From Vulcanimicrobiia bacterium (GTDB lineage: Bacteria; Vulcanimicrobiota; Vulcanimicrobiia; Vulcanimicrobiales; Vulcanimicrobiaceae), in contig JANWKW010000125.1 in NCBI GenBank assembly GCA_025451135.1, forward strand, positions 1 to 14,833: 14,833 nt of DNA, in the 5' to 3' direction. The notes under the pieces are model-generated. The model had not been told where the DNA came from and ran no database searches. It saw only the letters and a list, made by a program, of their open reading frames with translations. Made by a program: the position numbers and the translations under genes. Shown here in pieces: positions 1-6,899 of this stretch; within the stretch, counting starts at the first letter, position 1; every line of letters begins with the position of its first letter.

Positions 1-90
1 ATCGGCCGCCGTCGTGGTCACCCTCTCCAAAAACGTCGCGCGCGCAGCGCAAGCATCCCGATCCAACGCCCGAGGAAATGCCCGTTCCAT
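1..90 (-). CDS. Possible 5' fragment of a minus-strand gene, product unknown
   Basis: An open frame runs from an ATG at 90-88 off the left edge for 30 codons, beginning MERAFPRALD. A GAGG element lies 7 nt before the ATG. The frame is also open upstream to another ATG at 159-157, so the true start could be either. Third-position GC (about 60%) is clearly lower than in the neighbouring genes, and 30-53 open codons mean little in GC-rich DNA. I recognise no family. The plus-strand frames over the same bases are also partly open and could be the tail of something else. Low confidence. Confidence 0.25.
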   Translation of the reverse strand, partial: MERAFPRALDRDACAARATFLERVTTTAAD

Positions 91-280
91 GAATAGCCCT
101 CGTCCCAGCGACGCCGCGGCCGCCCAATCGCCCCAACCAAATGGCAAGGAACGAATCATACCACCCCCGTCAAGCCTCCACTAGAACCAGCGAGTCGTTC
201 GCGAAGGCTCGTCCCCGACGCCCGCCGGCCACGGCAACACCGCCTCAACCACAGACCAGCCGTAGCCGGACAAGGAGCGC
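91..280. other. Intergenic stretch without a supported gene
   Basis: Apart from a weak minus-strand promoter-like element near 155-163 I see nothing here. A 68-codon plus-strand frame (141-347) has a low-complexity Arg/Pro/Ser/Thr composition, no Shine-Dalgarno, and runs through the terminator, so it is not called. Confidence 0.5.
155..163 (-). promoter_or_regulatory. Possible extended -10 promoter, minus strand
   Basis: Read on the minus strand the bases are TGGTATGAT, a TGn-TATGAT extended -10. No good -35 lies 17 nt upstream. Transcription would begin near 148, leaving about 58 nt before the ATG at 90. The element also contains the alternative ATG at 159, so it may be coincidental. Confidence 0.2.
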
Positions 281-314
281 AGAAAACAAAGAGCCCCCGG
301 CTTTCGCCGAGGGC
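281..314 (-). terminator. Rho-independent terminator of the stalk/barrel gene
   Basis: Positions 293-300 and 307-314 pair as an 8-position GC-rich stem with one C/A mismatch around a 6-nt loop. On the minus strand the stem is followed by a T-rich tract (CTCTTTGTTTTC, 292-281). It begins 30 nt after the stop codon of the minus-strand gene ending at 344, which is where that gene's terminator should be. The plus-strand side lacks a T tract, so it works in one direction. Confidence 0.8.
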
Positions 315-343
315 CCAAGTCCACTATCGAGTGAGAGGAGCGA

Positions 344-1684
344 CTAGAACTTCAGTCCGAGTCCGACGTAGGCACCGGCGGTGCTGCGATCGGAGGGAGC
401 GTTGCTCTTGTTCTTATCGTTGCTGCCGAGATAGCCGAAGTCGATGAAGACCGGCGTCTGGGGCCCGAAGTTGAACACGCCGCCGACCTGGTACTTGAGG
501 GTGTTATACGAAAGGCTGAAGTTGTGTCCGAACACATCCGTATACGTTCCCTTGACGCCAGGGTAGTACCACACGCTGCCGTAGAGCGAGAAGGCCTGAT
601 CGAGGTCGGGCAGTTTTTCAACGCCGAATCCGAGGCCGTTGCGACGCGGGTAACCCGCGTTGTTTCCACGGAACATGTAGCCGACGCCGACATAGATGCG
701 CGGATCGGCGACCTTGAGGCCCAGGCGGGCGTCGAAGTCGTAGTCACGCACCGTGAATGCCGGTACGAAGGTCTGGCCGCCGCCACCGATGACGGTGACG
801 CAACCCGGGTCGCCCGGAACGACGCACGGCGAAAGCACCGGCGGAGTCGGGACGATCTGGTTGTGCGGATAGTTGATCTGACGATAGTCGCCTTCGAGCA
901 TCCACGGCAACCCGGCAGCGTTGAACTCAACGCCTCCGCGGAGCGCGTACGAGAAGCCGTCCTTCGAGTTGTTGCCGGTGTTGCCCGGGCTGAACTCGTC
1001 GTACACCTTCGGCGAGATGATGTAGTCGCCGGCGATGAACAGATCGTGGTACGGGGTCGCGACCGGCGCCGGGGTCGGCGTCGGAGGCACAGTCGGGGCT
1101 TCAGTCGGCGCGGGTGAGGCAGTCGGTGCCATCGGCGGCACGTACCGCACGACGACGAGACGCTTCTCGGGCACCCAAAGAACGTAGGCGCCCATGCCTT
1201 CCGAGATCACTCGGACGGGGACGACGACGGTACCCTGGTAGATCTCGGGCGGCACGTCGAGGGGACGCGATTCGCCGTTGATCACGACTTCGGACTTACC
1301 GACGGTCACTTTGACGTCGGCGCCCGGCTTGGAGACGTCCACGGTCTTGCTCGAGGCGTCGTACGCGACCGTCGCTCCCATTTGCTCGAACATCGAGCGC
1401 AGGGGGATGAGGATCGTGCCGCCGCGGACGAGCGCAGCCAGAACGCGGCCCGCTTTGAGCTTGTCCGGCTTGCTGTAGACGTGGTGGTCGTTGTAGAGGA
1501 TCGGAATCTGGCCCGACGGCGGGGATCCAAAATTCGCCGCAGGTGTCGTCGTCGTGTCGGCTTGCGCCACTGTGTTGATTCCAAGGTTTCCAACAGCAGC
1601 GTGGTTTGCCGGCGCGGCGATCGCATTGAGTCCGAGGCCGGCCGCAATTAGCACGGCGAGGACTCCGGTGCTCAGTCGCTTCAA
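344..1684 (-). CDS. Copper-amine-oxidase-N (stalk) domain fused to an outer-membrane beta-barrel
   Basis: The 446-residue protein has a signal peptide (residues 1-24, hydrophobic core then AIAA). A copper-amine-oxidase N-terminal-like (stalk) domain follows at about 60-184, with the usual paired half-repeats ILIPLRSMFEQMGATVAYD and VVVPVRVISEGMGAYVLW. A Pro/Thr-rich linker spans about 185-212. From about 215 to the end come alternating hydrophobic/polar strands with Gly and aromatic residues, closing in GAYVGLGLKF. A terminal Phe after alternating residues is the classic BAM-dependent outer-membrane barrel signature. The stalk domain is named for amine oxidase but has no oxidase chemistry; elsewhere it occurs in envelope proteins and probably reaches into the periplasm or binds the cell wall. 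The start is TTG, chosen for the Shine-Dalgarno at 1690-1695 and the signal peptide. I infer an outer-membrane structural or porin-like role; the substrate is unknown. Confidence 0.85.
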   Translation of the reverse strand: MKRLSTGVLAVLIAAGLGLNAIAAPANHAAVGNLGINTVAQADTTTTPAANFGSPPSGQIPILYNDHHVYSKPDKLKAGRVLAALVRGGTILIPLRSMFEQMGATVAYDASSKTVDVSKPGADVKVTVGKSEVVINGESRPLDVPPEIYQGTVVVPVRVISEGMGAYVLWVPEKRLVVVRYVPPMAPTASPAPTEAPTVPPTPTPAPVATPYHDLFIAGDYIISPKVYDEFSPGNTGNNSKDGFSYALRGGVEFNAAGLPWMLEGDYRQINYPHNQIVPTPPVLSPCVVPGDPGCVTVIGGGGQTFVPAFTVRDYDFDARLGLKVADPRIYVGVGYMFRGNNAGYPRRNGLGFGVEKLPDLDQAFSLYGSVWYYPGVKGTYTDVFGHNFSLSYNTLKYQVGGVFNFGPQTPVFIDFGYLGSNDKNKSNAPSDRSTAGAYVGLGLKF

Positions 1685-1689
1685 AGTTT

Positions 1690-1695
1690 CCTCCT
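1690..1695 (-). promoter_or_regulatory. Ribosome binding site fixing the TTG start
   Basis: A perfect AGGAGG on the minus strand lies 5 nt before the TTG at 1684-1682. It is the strongest Shine-Dalgarno in the window and settles the non-ATG start of the stalk/barrel gene, suggesting a highly translated envelope protein. Confidence 0.85.
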
Positions 1696-1815
1696 AAGTA
1701 AGGTTGAGACCAGTGTTGCCTCGGGCGTCCGGCTCTAGACCTGACTCCCAACCAACGTACCGCCTAATGCGGTTCGGGGCTGGGGTACCCAAAAACAATC
1801 CTTCTTAATCTCTTC

Positions 1816-1910
1816 GGGGGCTTACTTGGCCCCCCTGCAGTGTAGCCGGGGCAAAGGGCCCCTGGATACGTGTTTTCACGAGCCGCCCACCCGTGGGAGG
1901 GCTCCTCTAC
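1816..1910 (-). other. Multi-hairpin structured region in the intergenic gap
   Basis: Four hairpins lie side by side. 1880-1884 pairs with 1900-1904, with an inner 4-bp stem. CGTG at 1869-1872 pairs with CACG at 1877-1880, sharing base 1880 with the first, so the two are adjacent or alternatives. 1848-1852 pairs with 1858-1862. 1816-1821 pairs with 1829-1834. The first three are enclosed by a 4-bp stem (1842-1845 with 1907-1910), so the RNA could close into a multi-branch junction. None has a T run, so they are not ordinary terminators. The region sits just after the thioesterase stop and about 130 nt before the stalk/barrel Shine-Dalgarno. I could not match it to a known riboswitch class. 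It may be a 3' stability or rho-independent-like element, or part of a structured leader. Confidence 0.4.
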
Positions 1911-1924
1911 TCCCTAGGGTAGCG

Positions 1925-2320
1925 TCAAGCGAGCTTTTCTTCAAGTTTCGCGAGGAATTTGGTCTTTTCGATCACGTAGCGCTCGTGGGTCCCGTCGGCG
2001 ACCGGCTCGCTCTCATCGAAGACCTGGAAGGCGAAGCTGACCCGGGGGCCGTCGACCAGGACGACCTCGACCTCCGTCCGGACGATGAACCCGACCGGGA
2101 CCGGCCGGTGGTGTTCGAGGTCGATATGGGTCCCCAGGGAGATCTGTCCGGGGGCGAGAGACGGCTCGATGCAGGCCATGGCGGCCGCCTCGACCAGCTG
2201 GACCAGCTGGGGGGTCGAGAGGGCCTCGACCCCGCGGTTGCCGGCCTTCTCGGCGGTCATCCATTCCTCGACCCGGCTCTGAAGGCTGTGGGAGTGGCCG
2301 ATCTCCAGTTTCGCGCTCAT
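1925..2320 (-). CDS. FlK-like hot-dog fold thioesterase
   Basis: This 131-residue single-domain protein has the fluoroacetyl-CoA-thioesterase (FlK)-like pattern throughout: MTAEKAGNRGVEALSTPQLV, then SLGTHIDLEHHRPVPVG, and finally GTHERYVIEKTKF. Aligned from memory with Streptomyces cattleya FlK it needs no gaps (offset 6). FlK's catalytic Thr42, Glu50 and His76 fall on Thr36, Glu44 and His70, and Arg120 on Arg114. FlK's fluoroacetate-gating lid residues Phe33 and Phe36 fall on Gly27 and Gly30, so specificity is probably for another short or medium acyl-CoA in the cytoplasm. The ATG start follows a GGAG only 2 nt upstream, which is closer than ideal. It is divergent from the efflux adaptor gene and shares that 124-nt intergenic region. 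The family call is strong; the substrate is unknown. Confidence 0.88.
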   Translation of the reverse strand: MSAKLEIGHSHSLQSRVEEWMTAEKAGNRGVEALSTPQLVQLVEAAAMACIEPSLAPGQISLGTHIDLEHHRPVPVGFIVRTEVEVVLVDGPRVSFAFQVFDESEPVADGTHERYVIEKTKFLAKLEEKLA

Positions 2321-2371
2321 TGCTCCGAGATGTTACGGCGCATCCCAATCAGTGCCTTCACAGGTTCAGCC

Positions 2372-2380
2372 TGGTATAGT
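2372..2380 (+). promoter_or_regulatory. Extended -10 promoter of the adaptor/TolC/binding-protein operon
   Basis: TGG-TATAGT matches the extended -10 form (TGn-TATAAT). No convincing -35 exists at 17 nt, as is usual for extended -10 promoters. Transcription would begin near 2387, giving a leader of about 58 nt before the ATG at 2445. Its position rules out a GTG start at 2352. The same AT-rich bases could also serve the divergent thioesterase gene. Confidence 0.5.
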
Positions 2381-2444
2381 GACACAAATCAGCGCGAGCG
2401 CCGTACCTATGGACGAACAGCGTCGCCTACGAATAGGGAGAACA

Positions 2445-3704
2445 ATGCAGTATCAACGCTTGGCGATCGCGTGCGCGCTCGCAGCGAGCCTCGCGCTCAC
2501 GGGTTGCGGCGGAGGCAAGGGCGGCCCGAAGGGCCCGCCGCCGCTCAACGTCGACGTCGCCTCGGCCAAGGCGCAGACCATCGCCACGTTCGTCACGCTC
2601 GACGGCCAGATCGCGCCGCTCGAGGAGTCCACGCTTTCATTCCAGCAGTCCGGTCCGATCGCGAACGTGACGGTCAACGTCGGCGACCGCGTCGGTGCGG
2701 GCCAGCTGCTCGCCTCGATCGACCCCTCGACCTTGAGCGCCCAGCTCGCGGTCGCCGAGAACAACGCGGCTCAGGCCGCGGCGTCGGCGCGCGGGGCGCA
2801 GGTCGGCCTCCCGATCGCGCGTCAGTCGAACGCCTCGACGCTGCTGACGGCCAAGGCCGCGCTCGACAACGCCAAGCTGCAGTACGACCAGAACCAGTCG
2901 CTCTTCAAACAGGGCTACGTCTCGCAGCAGCAGCTCGAAGTGGCGCGCGCCGCCTACGTGCAGGCGCAGAGCCAGTACAACAACGCGATCGCCGGTCAGA
3001 ACAACGACGTGGTGAGTACGCAGAACGTCAAGGCCTCGATGGCCTCGGCGCAAGCCGCCTCGGCCCAGGCCCAGGTGCTGCGCACCCAGCTCGGTCAGAC
3101 CGCGATCTACGCACCGTTCTCCGGCGTGGTGACGGCGCGCTTCCTCGACCCCGGCGCGATGGCCGGCCCCGGAACGCCCGCGCTCAAGATCTCGCGCGTC
3201 GACTCGGTCTGGGTCAACGTCAACGTCCCCGACGAGGATCTCGCGTTCGTGCACGGCGGCTCGGCGGTCACGTTCACGTCGTCGTCGCTTCCGGGGCGGA
3301 CGTTCTCCGGCCGGCTCGACACCGTCAATGCGGTCCCGACCGCGGGCACGCTCTCGTACCTCGCGCGCATGAAGTATCCCAATCCCGGCTCGATCCTGCG
3401 CGGCGGTATGCTGGTGACGGTCACCATTCCGAAGCAACGTCACGACAACGCCATCGTCGTGCCGCGTTCGGCGGTCGCGACCAACGACAGCGGGTCGACG
3501 GTCTTCATCGTCGGCGACGACGACAAGGCCAAGGAGGTGCCGGTCAAGCTCGGCCTGCAGACCGACACGCTCGCCGAGGTGATCGCGCCCGACGTGAAGC
3601 CCGGCACCAAGGTGATCACCACTCGGCCGGATGCCTTGCAGAACGGCAGTACCGTCGCGATCAGCGGCGCCGCGCCCAAACCGAACCCGTCGGGAGCGCC
3701 GTAA
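2445..3704 (+). CDS. RND-type efflux periplasmic adaptor (membrane fusion) lipoprotein
   Basis: The 419-residue protein is an AcrA/MdtA-like adaptor. Residues 1-21 form a lipoprotein signal ending in lipobox LTGC (Cys21), followed by a flexible Gly/Pro tether. The first half of the lipoyl domain (SGPIANVTVNVGDRVGAGQ) is at about 66-88. A long Ala/Gln-rich alpha-helical hairpin spans about 95-215, including ALDNAKLQYDQNQSLFKQGYV. The second lipoyl half (TAIYAPFSGVVTARFLDPGA) starts near 220. Beta-barrel and membrane-proximal domains follow, with IVVPRSAV near 345. I chose the ATG at 2445 because AGGGAG lies 4 nt before it, the lipobox is correctly placed, and the promoter at 2372-2380 would otherwise be inside the gene. 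The protein links an inner-membrane pump to TolC. A TolC gene follows after 1 nt, but no pump gene is in the window. Confidence 0.9.
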   Translation: MQYQRLAIACALAASLALTGCGGGKGGPKGPPPLNVDVASAKAQTIATFVTLDGQIAPLEESTLSFQQSGPIANVTVNVGDRVGAGQLLASIDPSTLSAQLAVAENNAAQAAASARGAQVGLPIARQSNASTLLTAKAALDNAKLQYDQNQSLFKQGYVSQQQLEVARAAYVQAQSQYNNAIAGQNNDVVSTQNVKASMASAQAASAQAQVLRTQLGQTAIYAPFSGVVTARFLDPGAMAGPGTPALKISRVDSVWVNVNVPDEDLAFVHGGSAVTFTSSSLPGRTFSGRLDTVNAVPTAGTLSYLARMKYPNPGSILRGGMLVTVTIPKQRHDNAIVVPRSAVATNDSGSTVFIVGDDDKAKEVPVKLGLQTDTLAEVIAPDVKPGTKVITTRPDALQNGSTVAISGAAPKPNPSGAP

Positions 3705-3705
3705 C

Positions 3706-5172
3706 GTGAAGCTGCTCGGACTCTCCACGGGCGTCGCGGCGCTCGCGCTCGTCCTCGCCTTCGGCGGGGCGACGCCCGCCGGCGCGCGCGCGGCGACGCC
3801 CGTCGCCAAGCTGACGCCGCCCCCGACCCCGAGCCCTGCGCCGAGCGCGGCGGCGTTGCCCTACCCCGCGTACGGCTCGCCCGCGCCCGACGTTGCGCAA
3901 CTGCATCCGGTCGCGAACGTACCGCCGACCATCACGCTCGAACAAGCGATCGCGATCGCGGCCGCCAAGTCGCCCGCGTTCGCGATCCAACGCGCGCAGT
4001 ACGACGCGATCCGCGCGAAGTACGGGGCCGCGAAAGGCGCGCTCTATCCGAGCGTCAGCGCGGACGGCAGCGTCTCGCGTTCGTTCGGCGGGAACGCCGG
4101 CGCCGGCGGCAGCGCCGGCACGACCGTCGGACCCAACACCCAGATCTCGCTGCAGGGCAAGATCTCGCAGCTGATCTTCGACGGCGGCCGGGTACTTGCC
4201 GGGCTCAAACAGGCCAAGGAAGGCGACCTCGCCGGGCGGCTCATCCTCGATCGCGATCTTCAAACGCTCGAACTCACCGTCGCGAACGCGTACTTCGGCG
4301 TTCTGCAGGCGCAGGCGTCGGTCGATGCCGCCAATCAATCGGTGCATCAGTTCCAGGTCACCCAGGACAGCATCGCGGCCCGGATCAAGGCCGGTGCGGC
4401 CGCCCGTTCGGACATCGCGCAGGCGCAGTTCCAAGCCGCTCGCGCTCGCGGACTGCTGGTCACGGCGCAGGGTCAGGTGATCGCGGCCCAGTCGACCTTC
4501 GCAACGGCGCTCGGCCTGGACGCCGACACCGAAGTCGTACCGCAAGAGCGGCCGAGCAGCGCGCTCCCGGCCCAGGCGCCGAGCTACGCCAAGTCGATCG
4601 ACCAGGCGTTCTTGCTGCGGGGCGACTATCTCGCGGCGCGGCACAACGTCGACGCTTCGACGGCCGGCGTCCGCTTCGCGAAACTCGGGAAGTTCCCGTC
4701 GATCAATGCGACGTACAGCGACGGCGTGACGCGCAACGTGTCGAGCGGCCAGATCGGGCCGTTCCAGCACGGCGCCAATCTCGGCGCGACCCTGACCATC
4801 CCGATCTTCGACCAGAACCAGACCAACTACGCCATCGCGCAGGCACAGTCGCAGTTGGATCAGGCTACCGCCGGGTTGACCCAGACGAAGCTCGGCGTCC
4901 AGCAGCAGGTCCGGACGGCACTCTCGGGCGTGATCTCGTCCCGGGCATCGCTCACGCAGGCCCAGCTCGAGCTCAACGCGGCCAAGGTCGCCTTGTCGGC
5001 GGCCCAGGCCCGGTACAAGGTCGGCGCGGCCACGATCCTCGACCTGGTCACCGCCGAGGCGAACTACTCGCAGGCGCAGACCGACTACGTGAACGCGCTC
5101 TACGCCACCCAGACGGCGGAGCAGAACTACGAGTACGCGGTCGGCACGATCGGTCTCGGGGCGGCCCCCTAG
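3706..5172 (+). CDS. TolC-family outer-membrane efflux protein
   Basis: The 488-residue protein has a signal peptide (about 1-29, ending AGARA) and a Pro-rich linker (about 36-60). Two outer-membrane-efflux-protein repeats follow. The first opens with PTITLEQAIAIAAAKSPAFA near 75 and contains the long Ala/Gln helix (SVDAANQSVHQFQVTQDSIA). The second begins near 300 and has the usual IPIFDQNQTNYAIAQAQSQL and ARYKVGAATILDLVTAEANY motifs. Such proteins trimerise into a channel spanning outer membrane and periplasm. The GTG start follows the adaptor stop after 1 nt, with GGGAG 9 nt upstream, so translation is probably coupled. The same frame is open further upstream, but inside the adaptor gene without a ribosome site. 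Family is certain; the exported substrate is not. Confidence 0.92.
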   Translation: MKLLGLSTGVAALALVLAFGGATPAGARAATPVAKLTPPPTPSPAPSAAALPYPAYGSPAPDVAQLHPVANVPPTITLEQAIAIAAAKSPAFAIQRAQYDAIRAKYGAAKGALYPSVSADGSVSRSFGGNAGAGGSAGTTVGPNTQISLQGKISQLIFDGGRVLAGLKQAKEGDLAGRLILDRDLQTLELTVANAYFGVLQAQASVDAANQSVHQFQVTQDSIAARIKAGAAARSDIAQAQFQAARARGLLVTAQGQVIAAQSTFATALGLDADTEVVPQERPSSALPAQAPSYAKSIDQAFLLRGDYLAARHNVDASTAGVRFAKLGKFPSINATYSDGVTRNVSSGQIGPFQHGANLGATLTIPIFDQNQTNYAIAQAQSQLDQATAGLTQTKLGVQQQVRTALSGVISSRASLTQAQLELNAAKVALSAAQARYKVGAATILDLVTAEANYSQAQTDYVNALYATQTAEQNYEYAVGTIGLGAAP

Positions 5173-5225
5173 GGCCGGCGAACCGCAACAAGGGGCAGGC
5201 GCGCGCGGTCACCAACCACGGCGCC

Positions 5226-6899
5226 ATGCCCCTCTTTCAATTCTTGAAGCGAATCGGCGGCGTCGCCGTCGTCTGTGCGGTCGTCTTGGCCGGCTGCACC
5301 AAAGCCGGCGGCGGAGCCGGAGCCAGCGGTAATTCGTGGACGCACCCGGGCGTCTTCACGTATTCCGAGAACCAAGACGTCAAGACGCTCAACCCGGTGT
5401 TGGGCGCGAGCGCGACGACCGGCGACCTGTCGATGTTCATCTTCTCGTACGCGGTCCGGTACGACGAGAACGCCAAGCCGGTGCCCGATGCGGTTTCCGA
5501 GATCCCGACGGTGGCCAACGGCGACGTCAGCAAAGACGGGCTGACGCTCAAGTACAAGCTGCGGCACGACATCACGTTCCAAGACGGCGTTCCGCTGACG
5601 TGCAAGGATCTGAAGTTCACCTGGCAAGTCGTGATGAATCCGCACACCAACGTCGCGGCGACCGACGGCTACCGCGACATCAAGGACATCGACTGCACGG
5701 ATCCGTTCGTGGCGGTGGTGCACATGAAGCGCATCTACGCGCCGTACCTGCAGCAGTTGTGGGGCGTCAACGGCAACGCGCCGATCCTCCCCGAGCACCT
5801 GCTCGCCAAGTACCTCAACGGTCCGGACTCGATCAACACGGCGCCGTACAACGCGATGCCGATCGGCAGCGGGCCGTTCAAGGTGGTCGAGTGGCAGCGC
5901 GGCACGCTGGTCCGGCTCGAGGCCTATCCGAAATACTTCCGCGGCGCGCCCAAGCTCAAGGAAGTGGTCTTCAAGATCATGCCCGACGAGAACACCGAGT
6001 ACACGCAGCTCGCGACCCACGAGATCGACATGCTCGCCCGCGGCACGGGCGCGAATTGGCCGCGCTACGAGAAGCTGGCGGCCGATCCGAAGAACGGGCT
6101 GACGGCGATCCGGGTCGATTCGTTCCTGTTCGACCACCTCGATTTCAACCTGCGCAAGCCCCTCTTCCAAGACGTCGCCATCCGACGAGCGATCGCCTAC
6201 GCGACCAACCGTCCCGAGATCATCGATAAGCTCTACCACGGGTCGGGGGTCCTCGCCGACACCGATCAGCATCCGACGCTCTCGTGGGCCTACGACCCGA
6301 ACACCGTCAAGTATCCGTACGATCCGGCCAAGGCGCGCGCGCTGCTCGACGCCGACGGTTGGAAGGTCGGCCCGGACGGCGTGCGCGTGAAGAACGGTCA
6401 GCGCCTGGAGTTCGACTACTCGACGCAGACCGAGTCGACCAACGGCAGAGCGTTGCAGACGTATCTGCAACGGGCCTGGCACGACGTCGGCATCCAGGCC
6501 GACGTGAAGAACTACCCGACCGCGACGATGTTCCAGAACGGCCCGGCCGGCGTGCTCGAGGGCGGACACTACGACCTCGCGGGCTACGCCTGGGTGGCGG
6601 CCGCCGATCCGGACGATTCGGCCCTCTACGCCGTCCACAACTTCGGCCCGATCGGTCAGAATACGCTGTTCTGGAACAATCCGAAGGCCGACGCGGCGAT
6701 GGCCGACGCCCTCGCGACGCTCGATCAGAACCGCCGGAAGGCCGACTACTTCGTCGTCCAGGAACAGCTGGCGCTCGACGTGCCCACGATCTTCATCTCG
6801 TGGCGCAAGGAGCCGTACGTCTACAATACCGACCTCAAGGGCTACAAGCCCAGCCCGGTCATCTCTTCCTTCTGGGATCCGTGGGAGTACAGCATCTAG
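5226..6899 (+). CDS. Family-5 ABC solute-binding lipoprotein, copy 1
   Basis: This 557-residue protein is a DppA/OppA/NikA-type (SBP_bac_5) binding protein. It has a lipoprotein signal ending in VLAGC (Cys24), a Gly/Ala/Ser tether, then the family motif LRHDITFQDGVPLTCKDLKF at about 112-131. Later come GSGPFKVVEWQRG, FDHLDFNLRKPLFQDVAIRRA and PYDPAKARALLDADGW. It should capture peptide-like ligands in the periplasm and deliver them to a permease. It is the most divergent of the four paralogues: it alone has Cys126 and Cys157 (possible disulfide) and lacks the downstream Cys pair of copies 2 and 4. No Shine-Dalgarno is evident before the ATG. The 53-nt gap after TolC has neither terminator nor promoter, so read-through from the efflux genes is likely. 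Family sure; ligand unknown. Confidence 0.9.
   Translation: MPLFQFLKRIGGVAVVCAVVLAGCTKAGGGAGASGNSWTHPGVFTYSENQDVKTLNPVLGASATTGDLSMFIFSYAVRYDENAKPVPDAVSEIPTVANGDVSKDGLTLKYKLRHDITFQDGVPLTCKDLKFTWQVVMNPHTNVAATDGYRDIKDIDCTDPFVAVVHMKRIYAPYLQQLWGVNGNAPILPEHLLAKYLNGPDSINTAPYNAMPIGSGPFKVVEWQRGTLVRLEAYPKYFRGAPKLKEVVFKIMPDENTEYTQLATHEIDMLARGTGANWPRYEKLAADPKNGLTAIRVDSFLFDHLDFNLRKPLFQDVAIRRAIAYATNRPEIIDKLYHGSGVLADTDQHPTLSWAYDPNTVKYPYDPAKARALLDADGWKVGPDGVRVKNGQRLEFDYSTQTESTNGRALQTYLQRAWHDVGIQADVKNYPTATMFQNGPAGVLEGGHYDLAGYAWVAAADPDDSALYAVHNFGPIGQNTLFWNNPKADAAMADALATLDQNRRKADYFVVQEQLALDVPTIFISWRKEPYVYNTDLKGYKPSPVISSFWDPWEYSI

Noticed and set aside
141..347. A 68-codon plus-strand gene
   Set aside because: Low-complexity Arg/Ser/Pro/Thr content, no ribosome site, and it runs through the terminator at 281-314.
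1681..1925. A manganese (yybP-ykoY), c-di-GMP or cobalamin riboswitch
   Set aside because: GGGAGTAG and CCCTTTGCC-like pieces recall the manganese class, but the pairing strands and conserved junction bases are missing; the other two consensus cores are absent.
2352..2444. An earlier GTG start for the adaptor, 31 codons upstream
   Set aside because: It would put the lipobox 52 residues in and the extended -10 promoter inside the gene; no Shine-Dalgarno precedes it.
1826..3709. A 627-codon plus-strand open frame over the thioesterase and adaptor genes
   Set aside because: It crosses the thioesterase gene antisense and the adaptor gene out of frame and becomes Arg/Gln repeats. Both real genes have recognisable domains.
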